Positions 6,647 to 14,800 of a DNA stretch of 21,589 nucleotides are shown here, piece by piece. A model generated the notes under the pieces. The model searched no databases. It was given only the letters and a program-made list of their open reading frames with translations, and had not been told where the DNA came from. This DNA is from JAVBOW01 sp031549495 (GTDB lineage Bacteria > Bacteroidota > Bacteroidia > Bacteroidales > Rikenellaceae). Made by a program: the position numbers and the translations under genes. Every line of letters starts with the position of its first letter. Within the stretch, counting starts at the first letter, position 1. The stretch covers positions 1-21,589 of the forward strand of contig JAVBPS010000098.1 in assembly GCA_031549495.1 (NCBI GenBank), given 5' to 3'.

Positions 6647-9079
6647 CTGTGCACGCATTTTGTTCTCGAATTCTTTGGCGCGGTCGATGTAGGGGGTTTT
6701 GTCGGTTACGTCGTAGATTACTTTGTGGATTTCGCCTCCTCCGGTGAAGGGGTTGCGGTAGCCGTACATTTTGCTTACGGGGTCTGAGCTGTCGTACCCT
6801 ACGCAGAGGCCGTCGCCGCCGAGGGAGTAGCGGTGGAATTCGGTGCGGGCGGGCATTTGGGCTACCATTTTTTCGTCTATGTATAGCTTCATGGTGCCTT
6901 GGATCTCTCCTACGCCTACTTTATCCTTGATGAATTCCACGCCTATTATGTGCTTGCCGGGGGCGGGCATGGGGGTGGTGAGGAGTTGTTCGGGGGGGAT
7001 ACCGAGGAAGTTGTAGACGAAGTTCACTTTGCCGTCCTGCAGGAAGAGGGAGTAGCCTCCGAAGCGGGAGCCCTGGGCTACGATCACGCCTTTACTGCCC
7101 TTGTCGAGCGTCACTTCGGCGAATATCTTGAAGGATCGGCCGGTGGTGGGGGCGGCGGATGCTTCGGGGACTTCCGAGGTATTCGGATAGTAGGTGAACA
7201 GGCCGTCTTCGGGGATGGGGACGTAGTATTCGTACTTGACGAAATCGGCTATGGAGAGGTCGCACAGCGGGAGGACGTTGTATTTCTCGGCCTCCTGCAT
7301 CCATAGTTTCTGCATCTCCTTCACTTTGTCGGGATACTGGGCGGCGAGGTCTTTCGACTGCGAGCGGTCTGCGTCGGTGTGGTAGAGCTCCCAGTTGTCT
7401 TTGTCGAAATGGCCGATGTTGGAGGGCAGCGGGCCGTGTGTGGTGGTGGCCATCCAGCCGTCCGACCAGAGGCCGCGGGTGCCGAGCATCTCGTAGTACT
7501 GGATCTTTTTGGCGGTGGGGGCGTTGGCGCTTTCGAAGGTGTAGGCCATCGACACGCCGGGCAGCGGGGTCTGCTTGATGCCATGCACCACGTCGGGCAT
7601 GGCCACGCCGCACGCTTCGAGGATCGTGGGGACTATGTCGACGGCATGGTGGTACTGGCTGCGCATTTCGCCGCGGGCTTTGATCCCTTTCGGCCAGGAG
7701 ATGACCAGCGGGTCGCACGTGCCGCCGCTGTACCCCGAGTAACGTTTGAACATCTTGTAGGGGGTGGAGAAGGCCACGGCCCAACCGGTGGGGTAGTGGT
7801 TGTAGGTGTCGGGCGAGCCTAACTTGTCGATCATCTGCAGGTTTAGCTTGATGTCTTCGGGATAGCCGTTGAAGAAGTTATTCTCGTTCACCGTGCCGCT
7901 GGGGCTGCCTTCGCCCGAAGCGCCGTTATCGGCAGCGTAGATCACCAGCGTGTTGTCCAGTTGGCCGGACTCTTCGAGGTAGTCGATCACGCGCCCGATC
8001 TGGGCGTCGGTGTACTCCGAGAAACCGGCGAACACCTCGGCCATGTGCGAGAACAGGCGCTTCTCGTCAGGCGAGAGCGAGTTCCACGGACGGACCATAT
8101 CGTCTTTCGAATAGGTGCCGTCGGGCATCGGGTTGATCGGTGTAAGCTCGGTGTCCTCGGGCAGTACGCCCTTGGCCTTCATGCGCTGGAGGACCCATTC
8201 ACGGTAGGCCTCGTACCCTTCGTCGAATTTCCCTTTATACTTGGCTATGTACTCGGCCGGTGCGTGGTGCGGGGCGTGGTTGGCGCCGGGGCAGTACCAC
8301 ATGTACCAGGGCTTCGCGGGATCGGACTGCTTCGCGTCGCGGATGTAGCGGATGGCCTGGTCGGCGAGGTCTTTGGAGAGGTGGTAGCCCTGCTCGGGCA
8401 GGTAAGGCTGCTCGATAAAGTGATTATCCTCGATCAGCGTGGGATACCATTGATTGGTCTCGCCGGAGATGAAGCCGTAGAAACGGTCGAAGCCCAGGCC
8501 GAGCGGCCAGGCCTTTTTCGATGCGGCCATGCCGAAGGCGTCGACGGGCACGTTGTGGTTCTTGCCGATCCAGAAGGTCGCGTAACCCGCGTCGCGCAGG
8601 ACGGTGGCCATGGTGGCGTTCGACTCGGGGATATGGCCGTTGTAGCCGGGGAAGCCGACGGCCGACTCGGCGATCGAGCCGAAGCCGTTCTGGTGGTGGT
8701 TGCGTCCGGTCAGCAGGCACGAGCGGGTGGCCGAAGAGATGGAGGTGGTATGCCACTGCGTGTAGGTGATCCCGTTGCTGGCCAGGCGGTCCAGGGTCGG
8801 CATGTTGATCGCCCCGCCATAGGTCGACCACGAGGCCTGGCCCGTGTCGTCGTAGAGGATGAACAGCACGTTCGGGGCGCCTGCGGGCGCTTTCTGGTAG
8901 AGGAAGGCGTTCCAATCGGGTTTCGAATCCCGGATGTCGAGGTTGATCGTTCCCTGGAATTTGGAGTCGGTCTTGGGCGCGTTCCCGCCGCCGCCGCAAC
9001 CGACCATGCCGGCCGCACAGGCTGCCGTAAGGGCAACCATCGCTTTGCCGCGCTGCAATCGGATCGAATTGTTCTGCAT
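6644..9079 (-). CDS. S-type arylsulfatase, secreted lipoprotein
   Basis: Formylglycine-dependent sulfatase (family S1) that hydrolyses sulfate esters, probably at the cell surface or in the periplasm. The start at 9079 was chosen because it gives a lipoprotein signal, MQNNSIRLQRGKAMVALTAA and on to MVGC with Cys28; the upstream in-frame extension has no signal. The product is 811 residues. The metal site begins with Asp77-Asp78 in LYDDTG. The active-site motif is Ser115-Ser-Ala-Thr-Arg119, followed by SCLLTG. GKNH (Lys173, His175) and ADNG (Asp384, Asn385) complete the usual pocket. With Ser at the formylglycine position it needs an anaerobic radical-SAM maturase (anSME), which is not in this window. 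The last 140 or so residues look like a beta-sandwich, concanavalin-like domain. It resembles the large arylsulfatases (possibly SulfAtlas S1_4). The natural substrate cannot be told, and no glycan-utilisation genes flank it. Confidence 0.9.
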   Translation of the reverse strand: MQNNSIRLQRGKAMVALTAACAAGMVGCGGGGNAPKTDSKFQGTINLDIRDSKPDWNAFLYQKAPAGAPNVLFILYDDTGQASWSTYGGAINMPTLDRLASNGITYTQWHTTSISSATRSCLLTGRNHHQNGFGSIAESAVGFPGYNGHIPESNATMATVLRDAGYATFWIGKNHNVPVDAFGMAASKKAWPLGLGFDRFYGFISGETNQWYPTLIEDNHFIEQPYLPEQGYHLSKDLADQAIRYIRDAKQSDPAKPWYMWYCPGANHAPHHAPAEYIAKYKGKFDEGYEAYREWVLQRMKAKGVLPEDTELTPINPMPDGTYSKDDMVRPWNSLSPDEKRLFSHMAEVFAGFSEYTDAQIGRVIDYLEESGQLDNTLVIYAADNGASGEGSPSGTVNENNFFNGYPEDIKLNLQMIDKLGSPDTYNHYPTGWAVAFSTPYKMFKRYSGYSGGTCDPLVISWPKGIKARGEMRSQYHHAVDIVPTILEACGVAMPDVVHGIKQTPLPGVSMAYTFESANAPTAKKIQYYEMLGTRGLWSDGWMATTTHGPLPSNIGHFDKDNWELYHTDADRSQSKDLAAQYPDKVKEMQKLWMQEAEKYNVLPLCDLSIADFVKYEYYVPIPEDGLFTYYPNTSEVPEASAAPTTGRSFKIFAEVTLDKGSKGVIVAQGSRFGGYSLFLQDGKVNFVYNFLGIPPEQLLTTPMPAPGKHIIGVEFIKDKVGVGEIQGTMKLYIDEKMVAQMPARTEFHRYSLGGDGLCVGYDSSDPVSKMYGYRNPFTGGGEIHKVIYDVTDKTPYIDRAKEFENKMRAQ

Positions 9080-9191
9080 AGTGAAATAGATTATTGGATA
9101 TGGTTGAGTGAGAAATAAACTATTCCGGTTATCAGCAGTAAGGCAAAAAATGCGCCATAGTTTTCTGAAACTATTCTGTTGGGCCGTACTC

Positions 9192-9260
9192 GTCATTCCG
9201 AGCGCAGTCGAGGAATCTCAAACGGTCTGTCTGAGATTTCTCGACTGCGCTCGGAATGAC
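9192..9260. repeat. GTCAT-family inverted repeat, copy 3
   Basis: Bases 9192-9220 pair with 9232-9260 over 29 positions with one mismatch, around an 11-base loop. The arms read GTCATTCCGAGCGCAGTCGA and onward. It lies between the rpmE2 terminator and the sulfatase start, so sulfatase transcription probably starts inside or just after it; the remaining gap to the ATG is 112 bases. Confidence 0.85.
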
Positions 9261-9288
9261 GGACAAACCCACAGGGAACAATGCCAAA

Positions 9289-9320
9289 CAAAAAAGGCAG
9301 CCGGGAGGCTGCCTTTTTTG
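9289..9320 (-). terminator. Intrinsic terminator of rpmE2 (bidirectional)
   Basis: A perfect 14-base stem (9289-9302 with 9307-9320) has a 4-base GC loop and A/T runs at both ends, so a T-run follows the stem when read on either strand. It starts 15 bases after the rpmE2 stop on the minus strand. This is the clearest intrinsic terminator in the window. Confidence 0.9.
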
Positions 9321-9334
9321 CTGACTGGCGAAGA

Positions 9335-9601
9335 TTACTTCGCGTTTTTCTTATCGTAGTGTTTTTGATAGCGGGACATAAACTTATCGACGCGACCTGC
9401 GGTGTCTACCAGCTTCATCTTACCGGTGTAGAACGGGTGGGATGTGTTGGAGATCTCCATCTTGTACACGGGATAGGTTTCGCCGTTCACTTCTATCGTT
9501 TCTTTCGACTGTACGGCGGACCTGCACAAAAACACATGATCGTTGGACATATCCTTGAATGCGACCAGGCGGTAATTCGAAGGATGGATACCTTTTTTCA
9601 T
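9335..9601 (-). CDS. rpmE2: 50S ribosomal protein L31, type B
   Basis: L31 bridges the large and small ribosomal subunits. The 88-residue product begins MKKGIHPSNYRLVAFKDMSN and has SRSA-like CRSAVQSKET, then SNTSHPFYTGK at about 51-61 and the basic tail. It lacks the CxxC zinc ribbon of type A L31, which identifies it as the zinc-free (type B) form. In many bacteria that form replaces the zinc form when zinc is scarce, but I see no obvious Zur-type operator here. Many Bacteroidota appear to carry only this form. It is a single-gene unit with a strong TTTG-N19-TAnnTTTG promoter and a perfect terminator. The gene symbol follows the usual naming of the type B form. Confidence 0.97.
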   Translation of the reverse strand: MKKGIHPSNYRLVAFKDMSNDHVFLCRSAVQSKETIEVNGETYPVYKMEISNTSHPFYTGKMKLVDTAGRVDKFMSRYQKHYDKKNAK

Positions 9602-9637
9602 CGTGTTTTTTGGTTTTAAAAATTCTTATGGTGGGTG

Positions 9638-9668
9638 CAAAGGTAATCTTTTTTCCCGCATTACCAAA
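9638..9668 (-). promoter_or_regulatory. rpmE2 promoter (TTTG-N19-TACCTTTG)
   Basis: On the minus strand a TTTG (9665-9668) is followed, after exactly 19 bases, by TACCTTTG (9638-9645). This is a full match to the Bacteroidota primary sigma factor promoter. The predicted transcription start near 9631 gives a leader of about 30 bases before the ATG at 9601. Confidence 0.8.
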
Positions 9669-9728
9669 ATTCCGCACCGAAAATTCCCTGTCTTTATTAA
9701 GGGTCAATGTGGTTGGCGTGAGAAGTGT

Positions 9729-10004
9729 CCCCGTCATTAGCAAAACCTACCATCCGAACTTTCGCTGTGCATAGAGTGCGTCGATTTTCTTGTTAACGAA
9801 TGCAAAAAGACGCATTCGTTTTCCTCCTCGTCGTTCGGCAAAGGACAAGCAAAAAGACGCTTGCCCTCTGCGCTCACTCCTTTGTCGGTTGCCGATCGTG
9901 AGGTCTTTTGAGCGCAGGCGTACTTTTGTACGTCGAGCATCAAAAGCCGAGGGATCGGTGAAAAGCGGCGTGCTATATGTGCAGCCAACCTCAGAATTGA
10001 GAGG
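9729..10004. other. Gene-free, hairpin-rich stretch with a dispersed repeat
   Basis: This covers most of the 403 bases between rpmE2 and the lipoprotein gene. Two hairpins share the loop AAAAAGAC but have different stems: AACGAATGC/GCATTCGTT at 9795-9820 and CAAGC/GCTTG at 9846-9863. A third, CGTAC/GTACG, lies near 9918-9931. Bases 9729-9788, read in reverse, resemble 21327-21386. An 83-codon open frame on the minus strand (9737-9988) has no start context, no family resemblance and runs straight through the hairpins, so I do not call it a gene. A non-coding repeat is the more likely reading. Confidence 0.5.
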
Positions 10005-10871
10005 TTATTTGTAGCTAACCACCAACACCTTGGTCAGTTCCCAGAACTTCGCCGCATCGAGGATCTGGAGCCACTCGACACCTCCTTGGTCGACCGTGAA
10101 TTGGTACGATCCGGCCGGGTGCGCGCTCACCAGCACGGGTTTCTTACCGTCGATGGGCAGGCGGTCGAAGGTGCGCGTGTCGATCTTCACGAACGAATCG
10201 AGGTTGCGGTTCTCGTTGATCTTCAGCGTGCGGCCGATGAAGCCGCTGGCGTTGACGATGTTGTTCTTGATCAGGTTTTTCTTGCTGTCCGAGATGTAGT
10301 AGGCGGTGCTGAGCAGGTCGCTTTTGGCCACCACTTCGGTCTGCAGTATCGCGCGCTCTTCGGTCAGGCCGGACACGGCGGTATTCAGGGTCGACACTTC
10401 GAAGTTACGCTCTTCCAGTTGGCGGCGCAGCGCGGCGATCTCGGTGTCGCCCTTGGTGACCTGCGCGGAGAGTTTGCTCACCAGCGCTTCGAGCGTTTGC
10501 ACCTGCAGTTTAGACTGTTTGAGGGCGCCCACATAGCCGCGCAGCGATTCGATGGTCTTTTTGTTGCGCTGCAGCAGCGAGTCGATGGCGGAGATGTCGT
10601 CCGAGATCCGGGCGACGGAGGATTCGCCCAGGCGTCCCGATTCCGAGATCACGGCCTGGTTGATGATGTTTTCACGTTGTTTGATGGCCTGGAGGTTGCC
10701 GACGACCGTTTCCAGGGAGTGGAAAACGGAGCTGATCAGGCTGTCCTGCTGCGCCATCACCACGCGCAGGGAGTCTATGGTCGCATCGGCCTGGGCCTGT
10801 TGTTGCTTGACATTGTTGTTGCACGATAGGACGGCGAGCGCCACCAGGGCAACGGCTAACACTTTTTTCAT
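10005..10871 (-). CDS. Coiled-coil lipoprotein of unknown function
   Basis: A 288-residue protein with a clear lipoprotein signal, MKKVLAVALVALAVLSC (Cys17), so it is anchored in a membrane, probably the outer one. Residues of about 25-185 are predominantly helical with heptad-like spacing (IDSLRVVMAQQDSLISSV; LEALVSKLSAQV; EIAALRRQLEERNFEVSTLN), indicating a long coiled coil. After a linker (KSDLLSTAYYISDSKKNLIK) comes a C-terminal globular part at about 205-288 that ends AKFWELTKVLVVSYK. It resembles a widespread Bacteroidota family of coiled-coil lipoproteins. Some members have been annotated as Cbp1-type collagen-binding adhesins; I mention this only as a possibility from memory. It stands alone, on the same strand as the small barrel gene upstream. 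No perfect promoter box was found in the gap. Confidence 0.85.
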   Translation of the reverse strand: MKKVLAVALVALAVLSCNNNVKQQQAQADATIDSLRVVMAQQDSLISSVFHSLETVVGNLQAIKQRENIINQAVISESGRLGESSVARISDDISAIDSLLQRNKKTIESLRGYVGALKQSKLQVQTLEALVSKLSAQVTKGDTEIAALRRQLEERNFEVSTLNTAVSGLTEERAILQTEVVAKSDLLSTAYYISDSKKNLIKNNIVNASGFIGRTLKINENRNLDSFVKIDTRTFDRLPIDGKKPVLVSAHPAGSYQFTVDQGGVEWLQILDAAKFWELTKVLVVSYK

Positions 10872-10938
10872 AATTATAAGGTATTAAGAGTTTGTCTGGA
10901 TTTTCGCATCGAAGCGATTATTGTTCGTTTTCGAGCAG

Positions 10939-10998
10939 TTTTTTACGCCGATTAGAGGAGCATGTCGGGAATATGTAACGATAATCGGCGTGAAAAAA
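10939..10998. repeat. Inverted repeat with T-tract/A-tract arms
   Basis: Left arm TTTTTTACGCCGATTA (10939-10954) pairs with TAATCGGCGT-G-AAAAAA (10982-10998), with a single extra G, around a 27-base loop. In both directions the T-run comes before the stem and the A-run after it. It therefore does not fit an intrinsic terminator, even though it lies between two minus-strand genes. Its role is unknown. Confidence 0.65.
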
Positions 10999-11046
10999 TG
11001 CCGAAAAGGGGCGATAAGCGCGAAGGTGGGAAATTCCATACAAGTT

Positions 11047-11496
11047 CTAAAAGGTATATCGGACACTCAGGCCGAAATCCTGGGGTTTGAACCCGGTCTG
11101 GCCCGCGAAATTGACGCACGGTTTATAGTCGACGGCAAACGTTATCGGCGCTTTGGGCAGCGAGTATTCGAGCCCCACGATGACGTCCAGGCCGGCGGTG
11201 AACTCATCGTCCCCCTCTTTCCATCCCCACGTGCCCGCATGCGCGCCCGCGCCGTAATAGAAATTGAACCCCTGTTTGATGACGGGCACCTGGCGCTCGT
11301 AAAGCGCATAGAAACATGCCCCTTCGTTGAGGCTGAGGATCATTTCCATCGAATTGGAAGGATCGAAATTGATCTTGGCATCGAGCCCGGCGGCGATGAA
11401 GCCCCCGCGAAGTCCGATCCCCCAGAAATAATTCTGAGCCGAAGCGGCTGAAGATAAGAGAATTGTGGCGACAAGAACGCCCAAGAGTTTTTTCAT
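11047..11496 (-). CDS. Small outer-membrane beta-barrel protein
   Basis: The 149-residue precursor starts with a signal peptide (MKKLLGVLVATILLSSAASA, cleaved before or after Gln21). The mature part shows alternating amphipathic strands with glycines and aromatics: GIGLRGGFIAAGLDAKINF, FNFYYGAGAHAGTWGWKEGD, AGLDVIVGLEYSLP, ITFAVDYKPCVNF. It ends FGLSVRYTF, with the terminal Phe typical of barrels inserted by BamA. Size and pattern fit an 8-strand OmpX/OmpW-like barrel, though the family is not certain. An in-frame ATG seven codons upstream (11517) is less likely, because a TATATTTG box at 11515-11522 would place the transcript start downstream of it. Function unknown. Confidence 0.82.
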   Translation of the reverse strand: MKKLLGVLVATILLSSAASAQNYFWGIGLRGGFIAAGLDAKINFDPSNSMEMILSLNEGACFYALYERQVPVIKQGFNFYYGAGAHAGTWGWKEGDDEFTAGLDVIVGLEYSLPKAPITFAVDYKPCVNFAGQTGFKPQDFGLSVRYTF

Positions 11497-11514
11497 AACA
11501 TCAGTTCTACGTTG

Positions 11515-11522
11515 CAAATATA
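11515..11522 (-). promoter_or_regulatory. Putative -7 box (TATATTTG) for the small barrel gene
   Basis: A perfect TAnnTTTG on the minus strand, 18 bases before the ATG at 11496. It decides the start codon, because the alternative ATG at 11517 overlaps the box. No matching TTTG was seen 19 bases upstream. Confidence 0.55.
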
Positions 11523-11687
11523 GGTAGATAATTCTATCCCTGTGCCGGATTAATTAATTTTATTAATAATTATCTGTCTCTCATGCCTGTTTGTCTACCT
11601 TGCTTTGCAAAAGTTATGCCCAGTCGCCTTTTTGCGGGAATTGGGAGGGGATGGCGGTGGCTATTTCGCAATATTTCGATCCGATTT

Positions 11688-11718
11688 TTTGCAAATGCGG
11701 ATGAATTATGTATTTTTG
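11688..11718 (+). promoter_or_regulatory. tRNA promoter (TTTG-N19-TATTTTTG)
   Basis: TTTG (11688-11691), a 19-base spacer and TATTTTTG (11711-11718) make a full consensus promoter. The predicted start near 11725 leaves about 22 bases of 5' leader for RNase P to remove. Confidence 0.8.
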
Positions 11719-11746
11719 CACTCCGGCAATCAATCGCCGGCCGTGG

Positions 11747-11821
11747 GGGCCCATAGCTCAGTTGGTTAGTAGCACCTGACTCATAATCAGGGGGTCACAG
11801 GTTCAAGCCCTGTTGGGCCCA
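11747..11821 (+). tRNA. tRNA with CAU anticodon (Met elongator or Ile2)
   Basis: The acceptor arms GGGCCCA (11747-11753) and TGGGCCC (11814-11820) pair perfectly, with A73 at 11821; the CCA end is not fully encoded. The anticodon arm is CCTGA-CTCATAA-TCAGG and the T-arm ACAGG-TTCAAGC-CCTGT, both perfect five-pair stems. The anticodon CAT could be elongator Met, or Ile2 if the C is lysidine-modified; GGTCACAGG near the T-arm looks like Met. It is not the initiator type, since it has an ordinary first acceptor pair and lacks three G-C pairs below the anticodon loop. The D-arm is odd: GCTC faces GTAGC, one base longer than the usual GAGC, leaving a weakened D-stem. Confidence 0.9.
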
Positions 11822-11833
11822 CCCGCAAAAAGA

Positions 11834-11870
11834 AGCAGTTACGAGAGATCTCGTAACTGCTTTTCTTTTT
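11834..11870. terminator. Intrinsic terminator shared by tRNA and putA
   Basis: A 12-base perfect stem (AGCAGTTACGAG with its complement, 11834-11861) encloses a 4-base loop and is followed by TTTTCTTTTT (11861-11870). On the other strand the A-rich run AAAAAGA upstream supplies the T-tract. It can therefore end both the tRNA transcript and the convergent putA transcript, whose stop is at 11883. Confidence 0.88.
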
Positions 11871-11882
11871 AATATGCACGGT

Positions 11883-14800
11883 TTACGCTGGAAATTCCGC
11901 TATTTCCGGTATGGTCGTAATGCTGCCGTAGCGATGGTATTCGTTGGCGATGCTCTGCTCTTTCAGGTAGTGCAGCAATTCCAGGCGGCCTTCCGAGACG
12001 ACGGGGCTGCACGCCACGTATTTATTGTGTTGCGCCGCCGCTTCATACACCTGCACCGGAATATCGGGCTGCAGGGCGCGGATGCGGTCATATTTCGCGA
12101 TGCCTGCGAGGAAAGCGTCGAGGGTTTCGGTCTGTATGAAACACCCCGCCGCATCGAGTGCGCCCGCGAAATGCCCCGCCTCGACACTGATCACCGGTTC
12201 CACGCCGACCGCCCTGGCGGCCAGGCAGGTCTTGACCGCGTCGGCCGGGTCGTCCCCTTCGAACAGCCTGACCACCACACGCCCCGCGGGCAGATAGCGG
12301 AAAACGTTCTGCTCGCCGTAGAGGTTGTTCACATCGCGCGGATGTTTAAATTCCGCCTCGGCCGCCCGCAGATAGCTCTCCTGGGCTTCAGCCACGGAAA
12401 ATTCCCGTTTGTCGCGCGCCTGCAGGAAACAACTCACGTAATTCACGCCCCCCGCCTTGATGCCGCCGCCGAAGGCCGAGAGTTTCATCCCCCCGAACGG
12501 CTGGCGGTTCACGATGGCGCCCGTGATGCCGCGGTTGATGTAGAGGTTGCCCGCTTCGAGCGTGTTTTCCCAGAGCGCCTGCTCCCGCTCGTCGAGCGAT
12601 TGCAGCCCCGAGGTGAGGCCGTAGTCGAGCGAATTGACCAGCCGGATGCCCTCTTCCAGCGAAGCGATGCGTACCACCGCCAGCACGGGAGCGAACAGTT
12701 CCGTGCGGAAGATATAGGACTCCGGCGTAACGCCCCAGAGGATCGACGGGGCGAGGATATAACGCTCCGGGTCGACGTAACGCGGTTCCACAAGCCATTC
12801 CTGGCCCGGTTCGAGATTAGCGAAAACATGCTCCATCTTGTCGTTGCGGTTGCTGATCATGCCCCCCACGACGTTGCCCGCGTCCCAGTTGTAGCCCACC
12901 TTGATGCTCGTGGCCGCATCGCGCAACTTCACGCGGAAGGTCGGATCGTCATAAATATCCGCGGCCAGCAGCAGCAGCGAGCAGGCCGAACATTTCTGCC
13001 CCGCGTTGCCGAAGGCCGAATGCACGACGTTGAGGATCGCCTTGTCACGATCGCCGGACGAGGTGACGATGATGGCGTTCTTCCCCCCGGTCTCAGCCGA
13101 AAGGGGCGTGCGCGGATTGGCTTTCAGGATATTGACGGCGGTGTCGGTACCGCCCGTAAGCACCGTATGGCGCACATCGGGCGAGGTGGTCAGCAGGTTT
13201 AACGCCTCCGCCCCGTCGCAGATCGTCACATGCAGCGCCTCTTTCGGCACTCCCGCGTCCCAGAGCGCCTGCGCCATTTCCCAGGCGACAGGAGCGGCCA
13301 CCGTAGCCGGTTTGAGGATCACGCGATTGCCTCCCGCCAGCGCCGCCACCACACCCCCGCAGGGAATGGCCAGCGGGAAATTCCACGGCGAGATGACCAC
13401 CACGACCCCTTTGGGCGCAACCTCGACCGTATCGAGCGCTGCGAATTTTTCCATCGTGAGCGGATAGAAACGGCAGAAATCGATCGCCTCGCTCACCTCC
13501 ACATCCCCCTCGGTGATCGTTTTGCCCGTCACGGCGCACATCACCCCGATCAGCTCGCCGCGGCGTGCGGCAAGCGTGTCGGCCGCCTTGTGCAAAATCT
13601 CTTTGCGATGCTCAATACTTGTGCGCCCCCAACCCGAGGGATCCTCATGGGAAATCCCGATCATGCGCCCGATATCGCCGACCGAAGCCTTTGACATTTC
13701 GTAGACGCAAATCTCTGCATCCTGTTGGTTGTGGTCGATATAGCGCTGTCGTTTTTCGGCTGTTTTCTGCTCGCCGCCGATCTGCACGGGGATTTGAACC
13801 GGAGCGTATCCCGCCGGTTTTTTCCACCCTTCGATGATTTTCAATGCCCATTGCTTGTTCGGCCCCAGGTCGAAATCGGTGTCCGGCTCGTTCGTAAATT
13901 CCCGGAGCGTGCCGAGGGACGGATAGGGCTTATTACGGTCCTGCGTCCGCGTGACGCGGCATTCGACCTTGTCCTTGAGCGCATAGGCCTGTTCGAATTG
14001 CTCTCGCAGGTAGTCCCATTCCTGGGTGTCGGGATGGAGGTTGAACGAATAGGAAAGGAAGTTCTCAGGCCCCGTGTTCTCATCCAGCCGCCGCACGAGG
14101 TACGACACGGCGTTGAGGAAATTCTTCTCGGAAACCACCGGCGTGTAGAGCGTCACCCGCTTGTCCAGCGCGCTCATCGCCCGCCACAGGTGGTTGGCCA
14201 TCCCTTCCAGCATTTCGAAATCGACATGCTCCTGCACCCCGTTGCGCTCGGCCATCAGGTGGGCGTAGGCGATCGTGTAAAGGTTGTGCGAAGCGACCCC
14301 CACGCGCACGGCGGCGGCATTTTCCGCCGACAACGCCCGGTCGAGGATATGCAAATAGTTGGCGTCCACATCCACCTTCGAGTCGCGCACCGGATTGGGC
14401 CACCCGCGCAGCGACGAGACGACCGTCTCCATCTGCAAATTCGCCCCCTTCACCAGGCGCATCTTGATCGGTGACCCGCCTTCGGCCACGCGCTTTTTAG
14501 CAAACTCCAACAACGCGGTCTGGAATTCCCAGGCGTCCCAAAGATAAGCCTGCACCACGATCCCCGCGTAATAGTCTTTAAACTGCGGCATGGAGAGCAC
14601 GCTCATAAAGACGTCCAGCGTCAGGTGCGCGTCCTTGTACTCCTCCATGTCGAGGTTGATGAACTTCGCATGTTTCTCACCCTTTGAGTCGATGTAAGGG
14701 AAGTCGATGGCCTTCTGGTAGATGGTCTTCACGCGCTCGATCAACTCCGGCCGGCTGACCTGGAAATTCAGGGCGTGCATCTGGGCGTAAATACCCGACA

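Noticed and set aside
9737..9988. 83-codon minus-strand frame in the gene-free stretch
   Set aside because: It runs through several hairpins and a dispersed repeat, has no signal, domain or promoter box, and its apparent similarity to other loci would come from the repeat.
10005..10871. Calling the coiled-coil lipoprotein a collagen-binding adhesin
   Set aside because: The resemblance to Cbp1-type annotations is from memory only. The sequence itself shows a lipoprotein signal and coiled coil but nothing specific to collagen binding.
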